From Thermodesulfobacteriota bacterium (GTDB taxonomy: Bacteria > Desulfobacterota > GWC2-55-46), in assembly GCA_030583865.1 (NCBI GenBank), contig CP129479.1:1314744-1378743 (forward strand): a stretch of 64,000 bases of DNA, read 5' to 3'. Under the pieces are notes generated by a model. It did not search any database and was not told where the DNA came from. It saw only the letters and a program-made list of their open reading frames with translations. This document shows positions 25,316 to 32,606 of the stretch, piece after piece. Positions within the stretch are counted from its first letter, which is position 1. The number at the start of each line of letters is the position of its first letter. The translations under genes were made by a program, and so were the position numbers.

Positions 25316-26215
25316 TTAAGGACTGTTTTCCGTTTCTATTTTTTTCTTTATTTTTCGAACGTTATCCTCCGTAAAACTATCTTTTAATTCTAAGACGCAT
25401 GAAGTAATTTCAGAGATTGAATGGTTTGACAGATTGAAATCCTTTGGCAAAAGCAAAGACTGTTTAGCCTCTTCAATGCTATAAAATAAAAAGCGCACAT
25501 AGTCAGAAGGAGACGCCTCGCGGGAAGCCAGTATTTTTTTCCAATTGTAAATTCCTCTAGACAAAGCGATTGGCTCGTCATTAAACCTGACGATCATATC
25601 TATTTTAGAACGAGAGATGGGTTCAAGTTCAAGTCTTAAGGCGCAAAGGACCTGCTGGATTGATGGGTAGTAGCCTGGTCCCAGATGATCTATCTTTTCT
25701 AAAAGTGGCAAAACATAATTTTCAAACTTATACGCTTGATTGTGGTCTGAGGTATTTCTTCCTGCTCTTTCTATTAGCGTGAGCAAATCTGTATTTGTAT
25801 TATTTTCAAAGTATCCTTTATCTAATGAGGCTTGAAATTCATTGATTTTATTTTCCAGTTCCTCAGCTATCTTATGAATTTCTTGATGCAATTCCAGTGC
25901 ATGCTTCTTATTTTTTCTGATTTCTTTGGTTGATAAAAATAATGAGCTAGGACTTTCGTCTGAATCTATTATAGGTTTTGAAGGATTACAGAGAACTGCC
26001 CCATCAACTATGATAGCCAGAACAGTTTCACGGCCTATATTCTTTTTGTTAGGTGGTATTTTATTGTCAATCTCGCAGAAAATATTTCCAATACTACGGT
26101 ACTCTATTAAGCGGCGGGCAATAATATTTTTTTCAGGCAAAAGTAGCCTATTGAAAAAAATACAAACCCATTCTGGCAAATCCTTATTTGCAACACATGA
26201 CACTTCCTTTTTCAA
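25316..26215 (-). CDS. AT-rich cargo gene of unknown function, 299 aa
   Basis: This soluble, helical protein has no signal peptide or membrane helix (MKKEVSCVANKDLPEWVCIF). I recognise no motif. The C-terminal third is rich in Ile, Ser, Glu and Lys, and the middle has a long charged helix (HALELHQEIHKIAEELENKI). It is much more AT-rich than its neighbours and has its own terminator, as expected for an independently acquired cargo gene. Its position among toxin-antitoxin genes at the element's variable end suggests a host-benefit or anti-phage role, but this is only context. Confidence 0.7.
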   Translation of the reverse strand: MKKEVSCVANKDLPEWVCIFFNRLLLPEKNIIARRLIEYRSIGNIFCEIDNKIPPNKKNIGRETVLAIIVDGAVLCNPSKPIIDSDESPSSLFLSTKEIRKNKKHALELHQEIHKIAEELENKINEFQASLDKGYFENNTNTDLLTLIERAGRNTSDHNQAYKFENYVLPLLEKIDHLGPGYYPSIQQVLCALRLELEPISRSKIDMIVRFNDEPIALSRGIYNWKKILASREASPSDYVRFLFYSIEEAKQSLLLPKDFNLSNHSISEITSCVLELKDSFTEDNVRKIKKKIETENSP

Positions 26216-26253
26216 TTATCATTCTCCATTCTCGTGGACAACCTGATCTCTCT

Positions 26254-26520
26254 TTAGGCTATCTTTTTCACCTTCAGCTTCTTTTTCCGTACCTCCCAAA
26301 GATCATACTGCATCTGCTGATTGAGCCAGCTCTCGGGCGTGGTGTTAAAGGCAATGGAAAGCCTCACGGCCATCTCCGGGCTGCCGGCACGGCCGTTCAC
26401 CAGCTCCGAAAGGGTCTTGCGGCATACGCCCAGGGCCTCAGCCGTCTCGGTGATGGAGAGTCCCAGGGGCTCTATGCAGAGTTTCTTTATGACTTCTCCT
26501 GGGTGAGGAGGATTGTGCAT
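26254..26520 (-). CDS. HigA-like XRE antitoxin, without an adjacent HigB
   Basis: The protein [20 protein letters not shown] shows the HigA/VapA-type addiction-module pattern: HPGE near the N-terminus, the HTH in [37 protein letters not shown] and the end [20 protein letters not shown]. It would bind its own promoter and, in a complete system, neutralise a HigB mRNase. No HigB-like gene lies on either side. The neighbours are the AT-rich gene and TumA. It may be an orphan antitoxin. Confidence 0.85.
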   Translation of the reverse strand: MHNPPHPGEVIKKLCIEPLGLSITETAEALGVCRKTLSELVNGRAGSPEMAVRLSIAFNTTPESWLNQQMQYDLWEVRKKKLKVKKIA

Positions 26521-26536
26521 ATACCGCTCCATGCCT

Positions 26537-26911
26537 TTAAACCGCTATTTTTATATCGATGGTGTCGTAGTCCACGATCGGCGTTGAAAGCTTCCTGCCG
26601 TCCTTCTTCCGCTTCATGTCCACGAGGCCGTACCGCTCGAGGATGCTTATGTCGGTAACAACGGCCCTCATGTCCCTGTCTGCGAGTCTTGCGAGCTCCT
26701 GGATGCTCTCCGGGCGCTGCTCCCGTATGATGTGAAGCAGCTCGATCCTCCTGGGTGTTAGTGCCTTTCGAAACCCTTCTATGCTCTCAAAGAAAAGGCC
26801 CTCTTGCTTTGAAGCCTTCTGGCCGCGCTCGATAGCTTCCCCGGCCTTTACGAAATCATCCAGGGCCTCTTTTGTGCTTTTTATGCCAACCTTGACTTTC
26901 TTTGCCTTCAT
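26537..26911 (-). CDS. TumA-like antitoxin with winged HTH
   Basis: This 124-aa protein has an HTH in the C-terminal half ([40 protein letters not shown]) of the MarR/ArsR-like type used by antitoxins paired with TumE toxins. The start overlaps the stop of the TumE-like gene by 4 nt (toxin first). The N-terminal segment would bind the toxin. Confidence 0.75.
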   Translation of the reverse strand: MKAKKVKVGIKSTKEALDDFVKAGEAIERGQKASKQEGLFFESIEGFRKALTPRRIELLHIIREQRPESIQELARLADRDMRAVVTDISILERYGLVDMKRKKDGRKLSTPIVDYDTIDIKIAV

Positions 26912-27204
26912 GACTTTTTCTCCTTTAATGCTTTCAGGCGTTTAATATCATCCTGAAAGTCCTTTACGAGGGCCTTCAGATTCTTGAACCTGTACGGCTT
27001 CTCCTCGCCCCTGAAATGCCGATGGTCCCCTTTGCCTTCGGCGTTGTCATAGCCTATGACTCGGTCTCCGTCCACGATATAAACGAGCGAATATTTATAT
27101 CCATGTGGCCTGTCCGTAGAGGGAGGCACCTGCCATAGCTTCAACTCCACGATGTTACCGGAATCCTCGACCACTTTCTGATGGATTATGCGGCGCGCCT
27201 TCAT
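26908..27204 (-). CDS. TumE-family toxin
   Basis: This 98-aa protein fits the TumE family: KARRIIHQKVVEDSGNIVEL, then HGYKYSLVYIVDGDRVIGYD and GKGDHRHFRGEEKPYRF, where the DNxxGKGDHRH motif is characteristic. A helical end with Lys-rich residues follows. TumE proteins are toxins of type II systems, likely acting on RNA. TumA follows directly. The pair probably stabilises the element. Confidence 0.8.
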   Translation of the reverse strand: MKARRIIHQKVVEDSGNIVELKLWQVPPSTDRPHGYKYSLVYIVDGDRVIGYDNAEGKGDHRHFRGEEKPYRFKNLKALVKDFQDDIKRLKALKEKKS

Positions 27205-27424
27205 TGGTGTTATATTATATCATCAAAAAGATTATTGCAACCTTTTTTGGCATAGGCCAGGACTGCCCGATGCTTGGGGCGAGCGGCGCGGGAAACTCTC
27301 CGGAGCCTCCTGAGAGCTGCTTGAACCTCTGAGCCGCCCCAAGATACAGGCGAGGGGCGCTATCAAGGCTCTGAGGCCCTCCAGTAGCCTCTGAACCGCT
27401 CCTGAAGGCCCTGGGGTCCGCGCC

Positions 27425-27634
27425 TCAGAACACGGCCTCAGTGACCTTGTGCTGCTCTATGATGCGGTCGAGATCGTTCAGGTCCAGATGTATGCGCCTG
27501 TCGAGCTTGACCATCGGCAGGCGGCCTTTGTATATGAGCTCCCTGACAGCACCTGGTGTCCGGCCGAGATATATTGCGGCCTGCTCGATGCTCAATAGCC
27601 GCGGCTTTATCACCGCATTGTCTTTATGCCCCAA
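27425..27634 (-). CDS. AlpA/excisionase-like HTH protein, copy 2
   Basis: This 69-aa HTH_17 protein (LLSIEQAAIYLGRTPGAVRE, then LDRRIHLDLNDLDRIIEQHK) is a paralogue of 24640-24843. It is the first gene from the right end of the element, where excisionase or master activator genes often lie. The two copies probably recognise related sites. One may control excision and the other the structural genes. Confidence 0.8.
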   Translation of the reverse strand: MGHKDNAVIKPRLLSIEQAAIYLGRTPGAVRELIYKGRLPMVKLDRRIHLDLNDLDRIIEQHKVTEAVF

Positions 27635-27856
27635 GGATTTTGTGGCCGGAGGTGCTTTTACTCGGCATGGCCTTTCTCCTGTATTTTTGCTGTATCGACA
27701 GGCTTACTTTGCCCGTTACTTTGCCCAAAAAATTTAAAACTGTGTAAAAACCAGTAAAACCCGGTAAAGTGTCATTTTATAGAAACCTTCCGGATTTTAA
27801 GGGAAATTGTCAAAAAGCATAAGAAATAGGAAGGCGAGAAAAAGCCCCCGGACGTT

Positions 27857-27901
27857 TTCCTAATCCGTGTGTCGGACGTTCGAATCGTCTCGGGGGCGCC
27901 A
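27857..27901 (+). repeat. attR: 45-bp direct repeat of the tRNA-Arg 3' end
   Basis: These 45 bp are identical to 12113-12157 and mark the right boundary of the element. Just upstream, GCCCCCG at 27844-27850 can pair with CGGGGGC at 27891-27897, recreating a 7-bp acceptor stem without D- and anticodon arms. Confidence 0.95.
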
Positions 27902-27910
27902 AATAAATCA

Positions 27911-27945
27911 AGGGGTTACGGGTAAAGGCCCGTAGCCCCTTTAAG
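27911..27945 (+). terminator. Terminator, probably the original one of tRNA-Arg
   Basis: GGGGTTACGGG and CCCGTAGCCCC pair in an 11-bp stem (one G-T pair), followed by TTTAAGTTTT. It lies 10 bp after attR, exactly where a tRNA-Arg terminator would be without the element. Confidence 0.75.
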
Positions 27946-28048
27946 TTTTCTAAGTATTTATCCAACCCTGTCCAACCCTGTTAAGGCAATAAAAGCCGCC
28001 CCAAGGGAAGGGAGCGGCGTGATTGTAATGGGGGATTCGCTTATTCAG

Positions 28049-28285
28049 TCAGACCTTCTCTTTTAACGGCTGGTTCGACTCATACCAGGCACGCCCTCTC
28101 TCTAAAATGTCCTTTGGTATCGTGCCTTCATCGAGCTCGGCATGAGGCGCAAAGTTTTTTTTGCCGCACTCAACGCACTCTGATGAAAACCAGAGTTCAG
28201 GGGGTATGAGCGGCTCGGCGTTATGGTCGACTTTTATCCAGCAATCCCAATTTAACGTGCTGCAAGGGCATATATCTTTCTCCAT
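28049..28285 (-). CDS. Small Cys-rich protein, unknown
   Basis: The start MEKDICPCSTLNWDCWIKVD at 28285 follows GGGGG by 4 nt. The 78-aa protein has CPC, a further Cys, and CVECGKK, a likely zinc-ribbon. It ends with a helical, polar stretch. It lies outside the element, between attR and the AT-rich HNH-like gene. I do not recognise the family. Confidence 0.6.
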   Translation of the reverse strand: MEKDICPCSTLNWDCWIKVDHNAEPLIPPELWFSSECVECGKKNFAPHAELDEGTIPKDILERGRAWYESNQPLKEKV

Positions 28286-28371
28286 GCGGCCCCCCATTTA
28301 TCCCTAATTTAGTTTTTCTTATGGCAATTTCTTAAAATTGCTATTTTCCCCGGACTCTTTGTTGCTGGCGT

Positions 28372-28410
28372 GAATAAAAAATGCTCATATATATGCTCCG
28401 TTTTTTATTC
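28372..28410. terminator. Possible bidirectional AT-rich hairpin
   Basis: GAATAAAAAA and TTTTTTATTC are inverted copies around a 19-nt loop, placed after the stop of the HNH-like gene. Base pairing is A-T rich and weak, so the assignment is tentative. Confidence 0.35.
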
Positions 28411-28435
28411 CCGCACTTCCGGGAAAATTGGATAT

Positions 28436-29239
28436 TTAAATTTTTCTAGGTTTTGCTCTTATTGAGTCCAATCCATCTTTACCAAGTAATATTACATCAT
28501 TGGGACCCACATGTTCTGGCCAATCCCTCTTTCTAATGTTTCTCAAGTCGATTTTCATCTCTATTTCCATTGTTAAATCGAATTCACGATAATAAGAAAG
28601 CTCTGGAAGACTATCATAGCTTTTAAGATTTGTAATTATATAGGCAAGTGGAAAATATTTGATAACATTAAAAAATCCCCATTCATTATAAATTCCCCTA
28701 ATCGCTGGCATCGAAAAATCTCTGAAAATTACGGTTTGATTATATGGATATAGCCAATAGAAAATTGAAATATCATCTGGGAGTAAAGATTTTTCATCTG
28801 CTAGAAATAATCTAATCTTTTCATCGAATGGTGATTCAAAAAATTCGATTTTAGCGGCTAGAAGATGTCCAAGAATACCCCGAATAATCGCATTAGGGCG
28901 CGTTTTGATTTTGATTATGGGGCAAGGTAGGTAGAGATTGGATTTTAAAAGTTTACTGAGTGAAATACTAAATTCATTTAATACCGGATCATATCTTGTT
29001 CCCAATAATGAATTACACTCTTTACAGATGGTTCGATATTTTACGCCGTTTTGAGTGATAACGAACTGCCTTTCTCCTTCATTTTGTTTATTCATCAGTA
29101 TCTTATATATTCCCTCAATTTCCATAGGCAATAATTCAACTCCCCCCTTTGGAGGAATATGATCCCAAGAGAGTTGTGATTTTTTTTTGCAAATGTTGCA
29201 AATATCCTGAATGTTCCTTTTAAACTTTTGATAATTCAT
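28436..29239 (-). CDS. HNH-like metal-binding protein, AT-rich, unknown role
   Basis: This 267-aa protein (from MNYQKFKRNIQDICNICKKK) has CNICKKKSQLSWDHIPPKGG near the N-terminus and CKECNSLLGTRYD (about residue 90). The CxxC...DHxPPK...CxxCN pattern is that of HNH/ McrA-like treble-clef nucleases. The remaining 160 residues are not recognised. The gene is AT-rich, unlike its chromosomal neighbours, so probably acquired. The strongest reading is a nuclease of a defence or mobile system, but the partner genes expected for restriction systems are absent. The N-terminal extension to 29359 would run through palindromes and is rejected. Confidence 0.6.
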   Translation of the reverse strand: MNYQKFKRNIQDICNICKKKSQLSWDHIPPKGGVELLPMEIEGIYKILMNKQNEGERQFVITQNGVKYRTICKECNSLLGTRYDPVLNEFSISLSKLLKSNLYLPCPIIKIKTRPNAIIRGILGHLLAAKIEFFESPFDEKIRLFLADEKSLLPDDISIFYWLYPYNQTVIFRDFSMPAIRGIYNEWGFFNVIKYFPLAYIITNLKSYDSLPELSYYREFDLTMEIEMKIDLRNIRKRDWPEHVGPNDVILLGKDGLDSIRAKPRKI

Positions 29240-29263
29240 AGCTATACTCAAATATTTAGAGAA

Positions 29264-29443
29264 ACGGTCAGAAACCCCCGGCCTTTCAAGGCCGGGGATG
29301 AATGGCCGCCCGTAGCGAAGCCAGCGTAAGCTGGCGTAGCGGAGGCAATATCGCCTCACGGTTTCCCGATACCCCGGCCTTCAGGCCGGGGAGAGGTTCA
29401 TAAAAACTAGGTATTTTTTAAATTATGAACTTCTCCCCGGGCC
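29264..29443. repeat. Cluster of strong palindromes, IS200/IS605-end-like
   Basis: Five hairpins fall within 180 bp. CCCCGGCCTT/AAGGCCGGGG is at 29276-29297, GCCAGC/GCTGGC at 29320-29335, GAGGC/GCCTC at 29342-29357, and CCCCGGCCT/AGGCCGGGG at 29372-29391. A longer imperfect pair, GGCCGGGGAGAGGTTCATAA and TTATGAACTTCTCCCCGGGC, spans 29385-29443. The first and fourth are near-identical, each after ACGGT, like a tandem duplication. Such GC palindromes resemble subterminal hairpins of IS200/IS605-group elements and their small palindrome-associated derivatives. No transposase or TnpB gene is next to it. Confidence 0.6.
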
Positions 29444-29490
29444 TAGAAAGACCGAGGGTTTATGACCGTTTCCCTAAATCCTTTTGTAAA

Positions 29491-30390
29491 CTACTTCATC
29501 AATAGCAAGCTCAACGCCATGACCGCCATCCCCAGCACAAGGCCGAGGATGCTGTCGTGCCCCTTGCCATATGTGCGGCTCGTCGGAAGCAGTTCGTCGA
29601 GGCTTATATACACCATTACCCCGGCGATGCCGCCGAAGATGATGCCCATGACCTCGGGCGGGATTATCATTCCGTCGCCGTTAACGCCCACGAAATAAAG
29701 GATGAGGAGATATCCTATGAGCGCGCCCACTGGCTCGGCAAGGCCGCTAATGAGCGAGTAGGCGAAGGCCTTGCCGCGCTTCCCGGTAGCGTAGTATATG
29801 GGGACAGAGACGCTTATGCCCTCCGGGATATTATGGAGGGCTACCGCGACCGCTATGGCAATCCCCAAGCCGGGGTCGTGCATCGCAGCGAGGAATGTCG
29901 CAAGTCCTTCGGGCAGGTTGTGGATGGCTATGGCGAGGGCGGTAAAGAGCCCCATCCTGTGGAGCTTGCTATTATGGGCCGCGTGGTCGTGTATGCCGCC
30001 TGCCTGGTTATCGTCGTACGCAGCCGCGCCGGGCTCTATCGCGGCTTCGCCCTTAAGCGGGGCCCGCTCCGAGCCTGCGTGGGTCTCGTGCGGGTTCCGG
30101 GCTGCCGGGATGAGGTTGTCGATTACGGCTATGAAGAGTATGCCGCCGAAGAACGAGCCCGCGTTCGCCCAGTGCCCCCAGTAGTCGCCGTAGGCCTCGG
30201 TGAGGGCGCTCCCGCCCTTAAGGAGTATCTCCACGAACGAGACATATAACATAACCCCGGCGGAGAAGCCTGTCGAGACCGAAAGGAACCGGTAGTTGGT
30301 CCTTTTGGCGAAAAAGGCTATGGCGCTACCTATGCCCGTGGCCATTCCGGCGAATAGGGTAAGCCCGAGCGCGAGCCAGACGCCGCTCAT
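29491..30390 (-). CDS. zupT: ZIP-family zinc/metal transporter (ZupT-like)
   Basis: This 299-aa inner-membrane protein has about eight transmembrane helices and the two metal-binding signatures of the ZIP family: [10 protein letters not shown] and [10 protein letters not shown]. Between TM3 and TM4 it has a His-rich cytosolic loop ([19 protein letters not shown]). It should import zinc and perhaps other divalent metals. The full length agrees with ZupT. It is flanked by an acquired region on one side and a divergent helicase gene on the other, and is probably monocistronic. Confidence 0.92.
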   Translation of the reverse strand: MSGVWLALGLTLFAGMATGIGSAIAFFAKRTNYRFLSVSTGFSAGVMLYVSFVEILLKGGSALTEAYGDYWGHWANAGSFFGGILFIAVIDNLIPAARNPHETHAGSERAPLKGEAAIEPGAAAYDDNQAGGIHDHAAHNSKLHRMGLFTALAIAIHNLPEGLATFLAAMHDPGLGIAIAVAVALHNIPEGISVSVPIYYATGKRGKAFAYSLISGLAEPVGALIGYLLILYFVGVNGDGMIIPPEVMGIIFGGIAGVMVYISLDELLPTSRTYGKGHDSILGLVLGMAVMALSLLLMK

Positions 30391-30713
30391 AAGGCCTCCC
30401 GGATGCGCGATACCGGCCTTATGCCGTCTGCCGGAGCTTCGATTTTTGCGGGGTCACTCATAGTCTTTCTCATCGCCAACATAATGAGATTTGTAACATC
30501 CCGGCGGGCATTCTTTCAAGGGGCATCATTTTTTGCTTGCCATTTGTAATTTATGGTGTTAAGGTAAGCAGGATTTATTTCTTGTCGCCATTCGGTCGGC
30601 GCAAGCTGTGTCATGGTTGGCCTCCCTTACATCAACCTCACCCAGAATAACCTTTAAACGATCCCGCCTAGACCGGCCCTTTATTGGGTAGGCTGTTTCC
30701 GGAGTAATTTATC
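30391..30713. other. Divergent intergenic region between zupT and rhlE
   Basis: This 323-bp stretch has no gene. It must hold the divergent promoters of the ZupT-like and helicase genes. I see no palindrome typical of a zinc regulator and no clear promoter pair. Confidence 0.4.
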
Positions 30714-31958
30714 ATGTCATTTGAACTACTCGGCTTGAGGGCCGAACTGCTGAAAGCCGTGGAAGGCGAGGGCTATACCCAGCCCACACCCATCCAGGCG
30801 AAGACCATCCCCGTTATCCTCGAAGGCCGGGACGTCATGGCCGGGGCGCAGACCGGCACCGGCAAGACCGCCGCTTTCACGCTCCCGATGCTCGATATCC
30901 TCAGCCGGACCAGGCGCGAAGAGAGGGGCAGGGCGCCCAGGGCCCTTGTCCTCACGCCAACACGCGAGCTTGCCGCGCAGGTCGGGGAAAGTGTGCGGAC
31001 CTACGGCAAGAACCTGCGCTTGAGGCCCGCGATCATCTACGGCGGGGTCGGCATAAACCCCCAGATAGACGAGCTACGCCGCGGCGCCGACATACTCGTC
31101 GCTACACCTGGCCGCCTCCTCGACCACGCGGGGCAGAGGACCGTGAACCTCTCGGAAGTAGAGATACTCGTCCTCGACGAGGCGGACCGCATGCTGGACA
31201 TGGGCTTTATACACGACATACGCCGCGTATTGAAGCTCCTTCCGGCAAAGCGCCAGAACCTCCTTTTCTCGGCGACCTACAATGACGAAATAAAGCGCCT
31301 CGCCGACGGGCTACTTCATGAGCCTGCCGTCCTGGAGGCAGCGCGGAGGAACACTCCCGCCGAGGCGGTCTCCCAGGTGGTGCACCCGGTGGGGCAGACC
31401 AGGAAAAGGGAGCTCCTTTCGCATCTCGTGAAATCCGGCGGCTGGCGCCAGGCGCTCGTCTTCACCCGCACAAAGCACGGGGCGAACAGGCTTTCGGAGC
31501 AGCTCCTTAAGGACGGCATAAGCTCGACCGCCATCCACGGCAACAAAAGCCAGTCGGCCCGCACCAGGGCGCTCGCCGAGTTCAAGAAAGGCTCGGTCAA
31601 GGTGCTTGTCGCTACCGACATCGCGGCCAGGGGGCTCGATATCGAGAGCCTGCCGCACGTGGTGAATTACGACCTCCCCAACGTTCCCGAGGACTACATA
31701 CACCGGATAGGCCGGACAGGCCGCGCCGGGGCCGGAGGCACCGCGCTCTCGCTCGTCTCTCCGGAGGAAAGGGAACACCTTACGAACATCCAGCGCCTCC
31801 TCGGACGCAAGATACAGGTTGAGGAAGTGCCGGGTTTTCCGCATGACGCATCTCAAAAGGCCGCGCCTGCCGCGCCCAGGGCCGCGCATCAGAGGGACGC
31901 CGGGAAGGGCCGCTTCAACAGTCCGGGCGGCTTCAGAAGGCCCTCGCGCAGGAACTGA
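30714..31958 (+). CDS. rhlE: DEAD-box ATP-dependent RNA helicase (RhlE-like)
   Basis: This 414-aa RNA helicase has all nine DEAD-box motifs in order: Q motif (GYTQPTPIQ), Walker A (AQTGTGKT), PTRELA, GG, TPGR, DEAD ([13 protein letters not shown]), SAT, the C-terminal [12 protein letters not shown] and [11 protein letters not shown] short basic Gly/Arg-rich tail follows ([10 protein letters not shown]). The N-terminus and size match RhlE, a helicase for ribosome assembly and RNA turnover. A terminator follows, so it is monocistronic. Confidence 0.95.
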   Translation: MSFELLGLRAELLKAVEGEGYTQPTPIQAKTIPVILEGRDVMAGAQTGTGKTAAFTLPMLDILSRTRREERGRAPRALVLTPTRELAAQVGESVRTYGKNLRLRPAIIYGGVGINPQIDELRRGADILVATPGRLLDHAGQRTVNLSEVEILVLDEADRMLDMGFIHDIRRVLKLLPAKRQNLLFSATYNDEIKRLADGLLHEPAVLEAARRNTPAEAVSQVVHPVGQTRKRELLSHLVKSGGWRQALVFTRTKHGANRLSEQLLKDGISSTAIHGNKSQSARTRALAEFKKGSVKVLVATDIAARGLDIESLPHVVNYDLPNVPEDYIHRIGRTGRAGAGGTALSLVSPEEREHLTNIQRLLGRKIQVEEVPGFPHDASQKAAPAAPRAAHQRDAGKGRFNSPGGFRRPSRRN

Positions 31959-32000
31959 TCCGGTTTCAGAACGGACCTCAAAGAAAGCTATCATAAGAGA

Positions 32001-32028
32001 CACCCGCCTTGCGGCGGGTGTTTTTTTT
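32001..32028 (+). terminator. Rho-independent terminator of the helicase gene
   Basis: ACACCCGCC and GGCGGGTGT form a 9-bp stem with a TTGC-containing loop, followed by seven or more T residues. Confidence 0.95.
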
Positions 32029-32055
32029 GAGCGCCTCTCCGCGCCGGGTATATGG

Positions 32056-32565
32056 CTATCGATACAGTATGCCGGGCGGGCCGTCCGGAGGCGATGGCCT
32101 CTCGTATGGCGGGGTGGGATCGAAGGTGAAGGGGAGGTCGGGCCTGACCTCCGGTGAAGGTTCCTCTATGTCGATCGTCCGCATAAGCCTTATGGTCTCA
32201 TCCAGGCGGAGGTCGGCAAGCCTTTTAAGCCCGTCCCTCATGTGTCCTTTTTTAGCGCCCTGCGCCTCTCCGAGGCGGGACTCAACCATGCCGAGAACGC
32301 TGCTCGTGTAGGTGTCTACCACCCCGTGCACACGTTCGAGCCGCATCCTGCCGGGCACCTCCGTTACCCGAATTTCCCTGAGCTCGGAGACGGCCCTCTC
32401 TTTCTCAGCCGGCGGGACCTCCGATAGGCCGGCGGCTCCCATTAATATGTTTGCTTCTTTGTGGAAATTCTCTACAATGTCAAGTGCGGTAGAGACCGCG
32501 TCTCCCTGGGCCCACAGGGGCGAGGGGAGGAAGAGAAAAATAAGGAATAGAAGGGCCCTGGCCAT
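32056..32565 (-). CDS. Small exported hypothetical protein
   Basis: This 169-aa protein has a clear signal peptide (MARALLFLIFLFLPSPLWA, cut before QGDA). The mature part is helical and polar, ending in a Pro-rich C-terminal tail (FDPTPPYERPSPPDGPPG). It is probably periplasmic. No catalytic motif is visible and the function is unknown. It is divergent from polA with 41 bp between starts. Confidence 0.75.
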   Translation of the reverse strand: MARALLFLIFLFLPSPLWAQGDAVSTALDIVENFHKEANILMGAAGLSEVPPAEKERAVSELREIRVTEVPGRMRLERVHGVVDTYTSSVLGMVESRLGEAQGAKKGHMRDGLKRLADLRLDETIRLMRTIDIEEPSPEVRPDLPFTFDPTPPYERPSPPDGPPGILYR

Positions 32566-32606
32566 GACACAGTATATACAACCGCAGCCGGGGCTGTCAA
32601 TGGAGC

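Larger units (their letters stand above)
12113..27901. mobile_element. Integrated phage-satellite-like element / reduced prophage in tRNA-Arg
   Basis: The 15.7 kb between 45-bp direct repeats holds about twenty genes, all on the minus strand, with an integrase next to tRNA-Arg. Structural genes are a Mu gpT-like major capsid protein, a minor tail Z-like protein and a tape measure. A P4-type helicase indicates autonomous replication. Two AlpA-like regulators and a TumE/TumA pair lie at the far end. I find no terminase, portal, prohead protease, sheath, baseplate or lysis gene. Frames look intact, which favours a satellite that borrows helper functions over random decay, but a reduced prophage remains possible. 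Confidence 0.85.

Noticed and set aside
29240-29359. N-terminal extension of the HNH-like gene
   Set aside because: It is translated from palindromic sequence and gives a low-quality Arg/Tyr-rich peptide.
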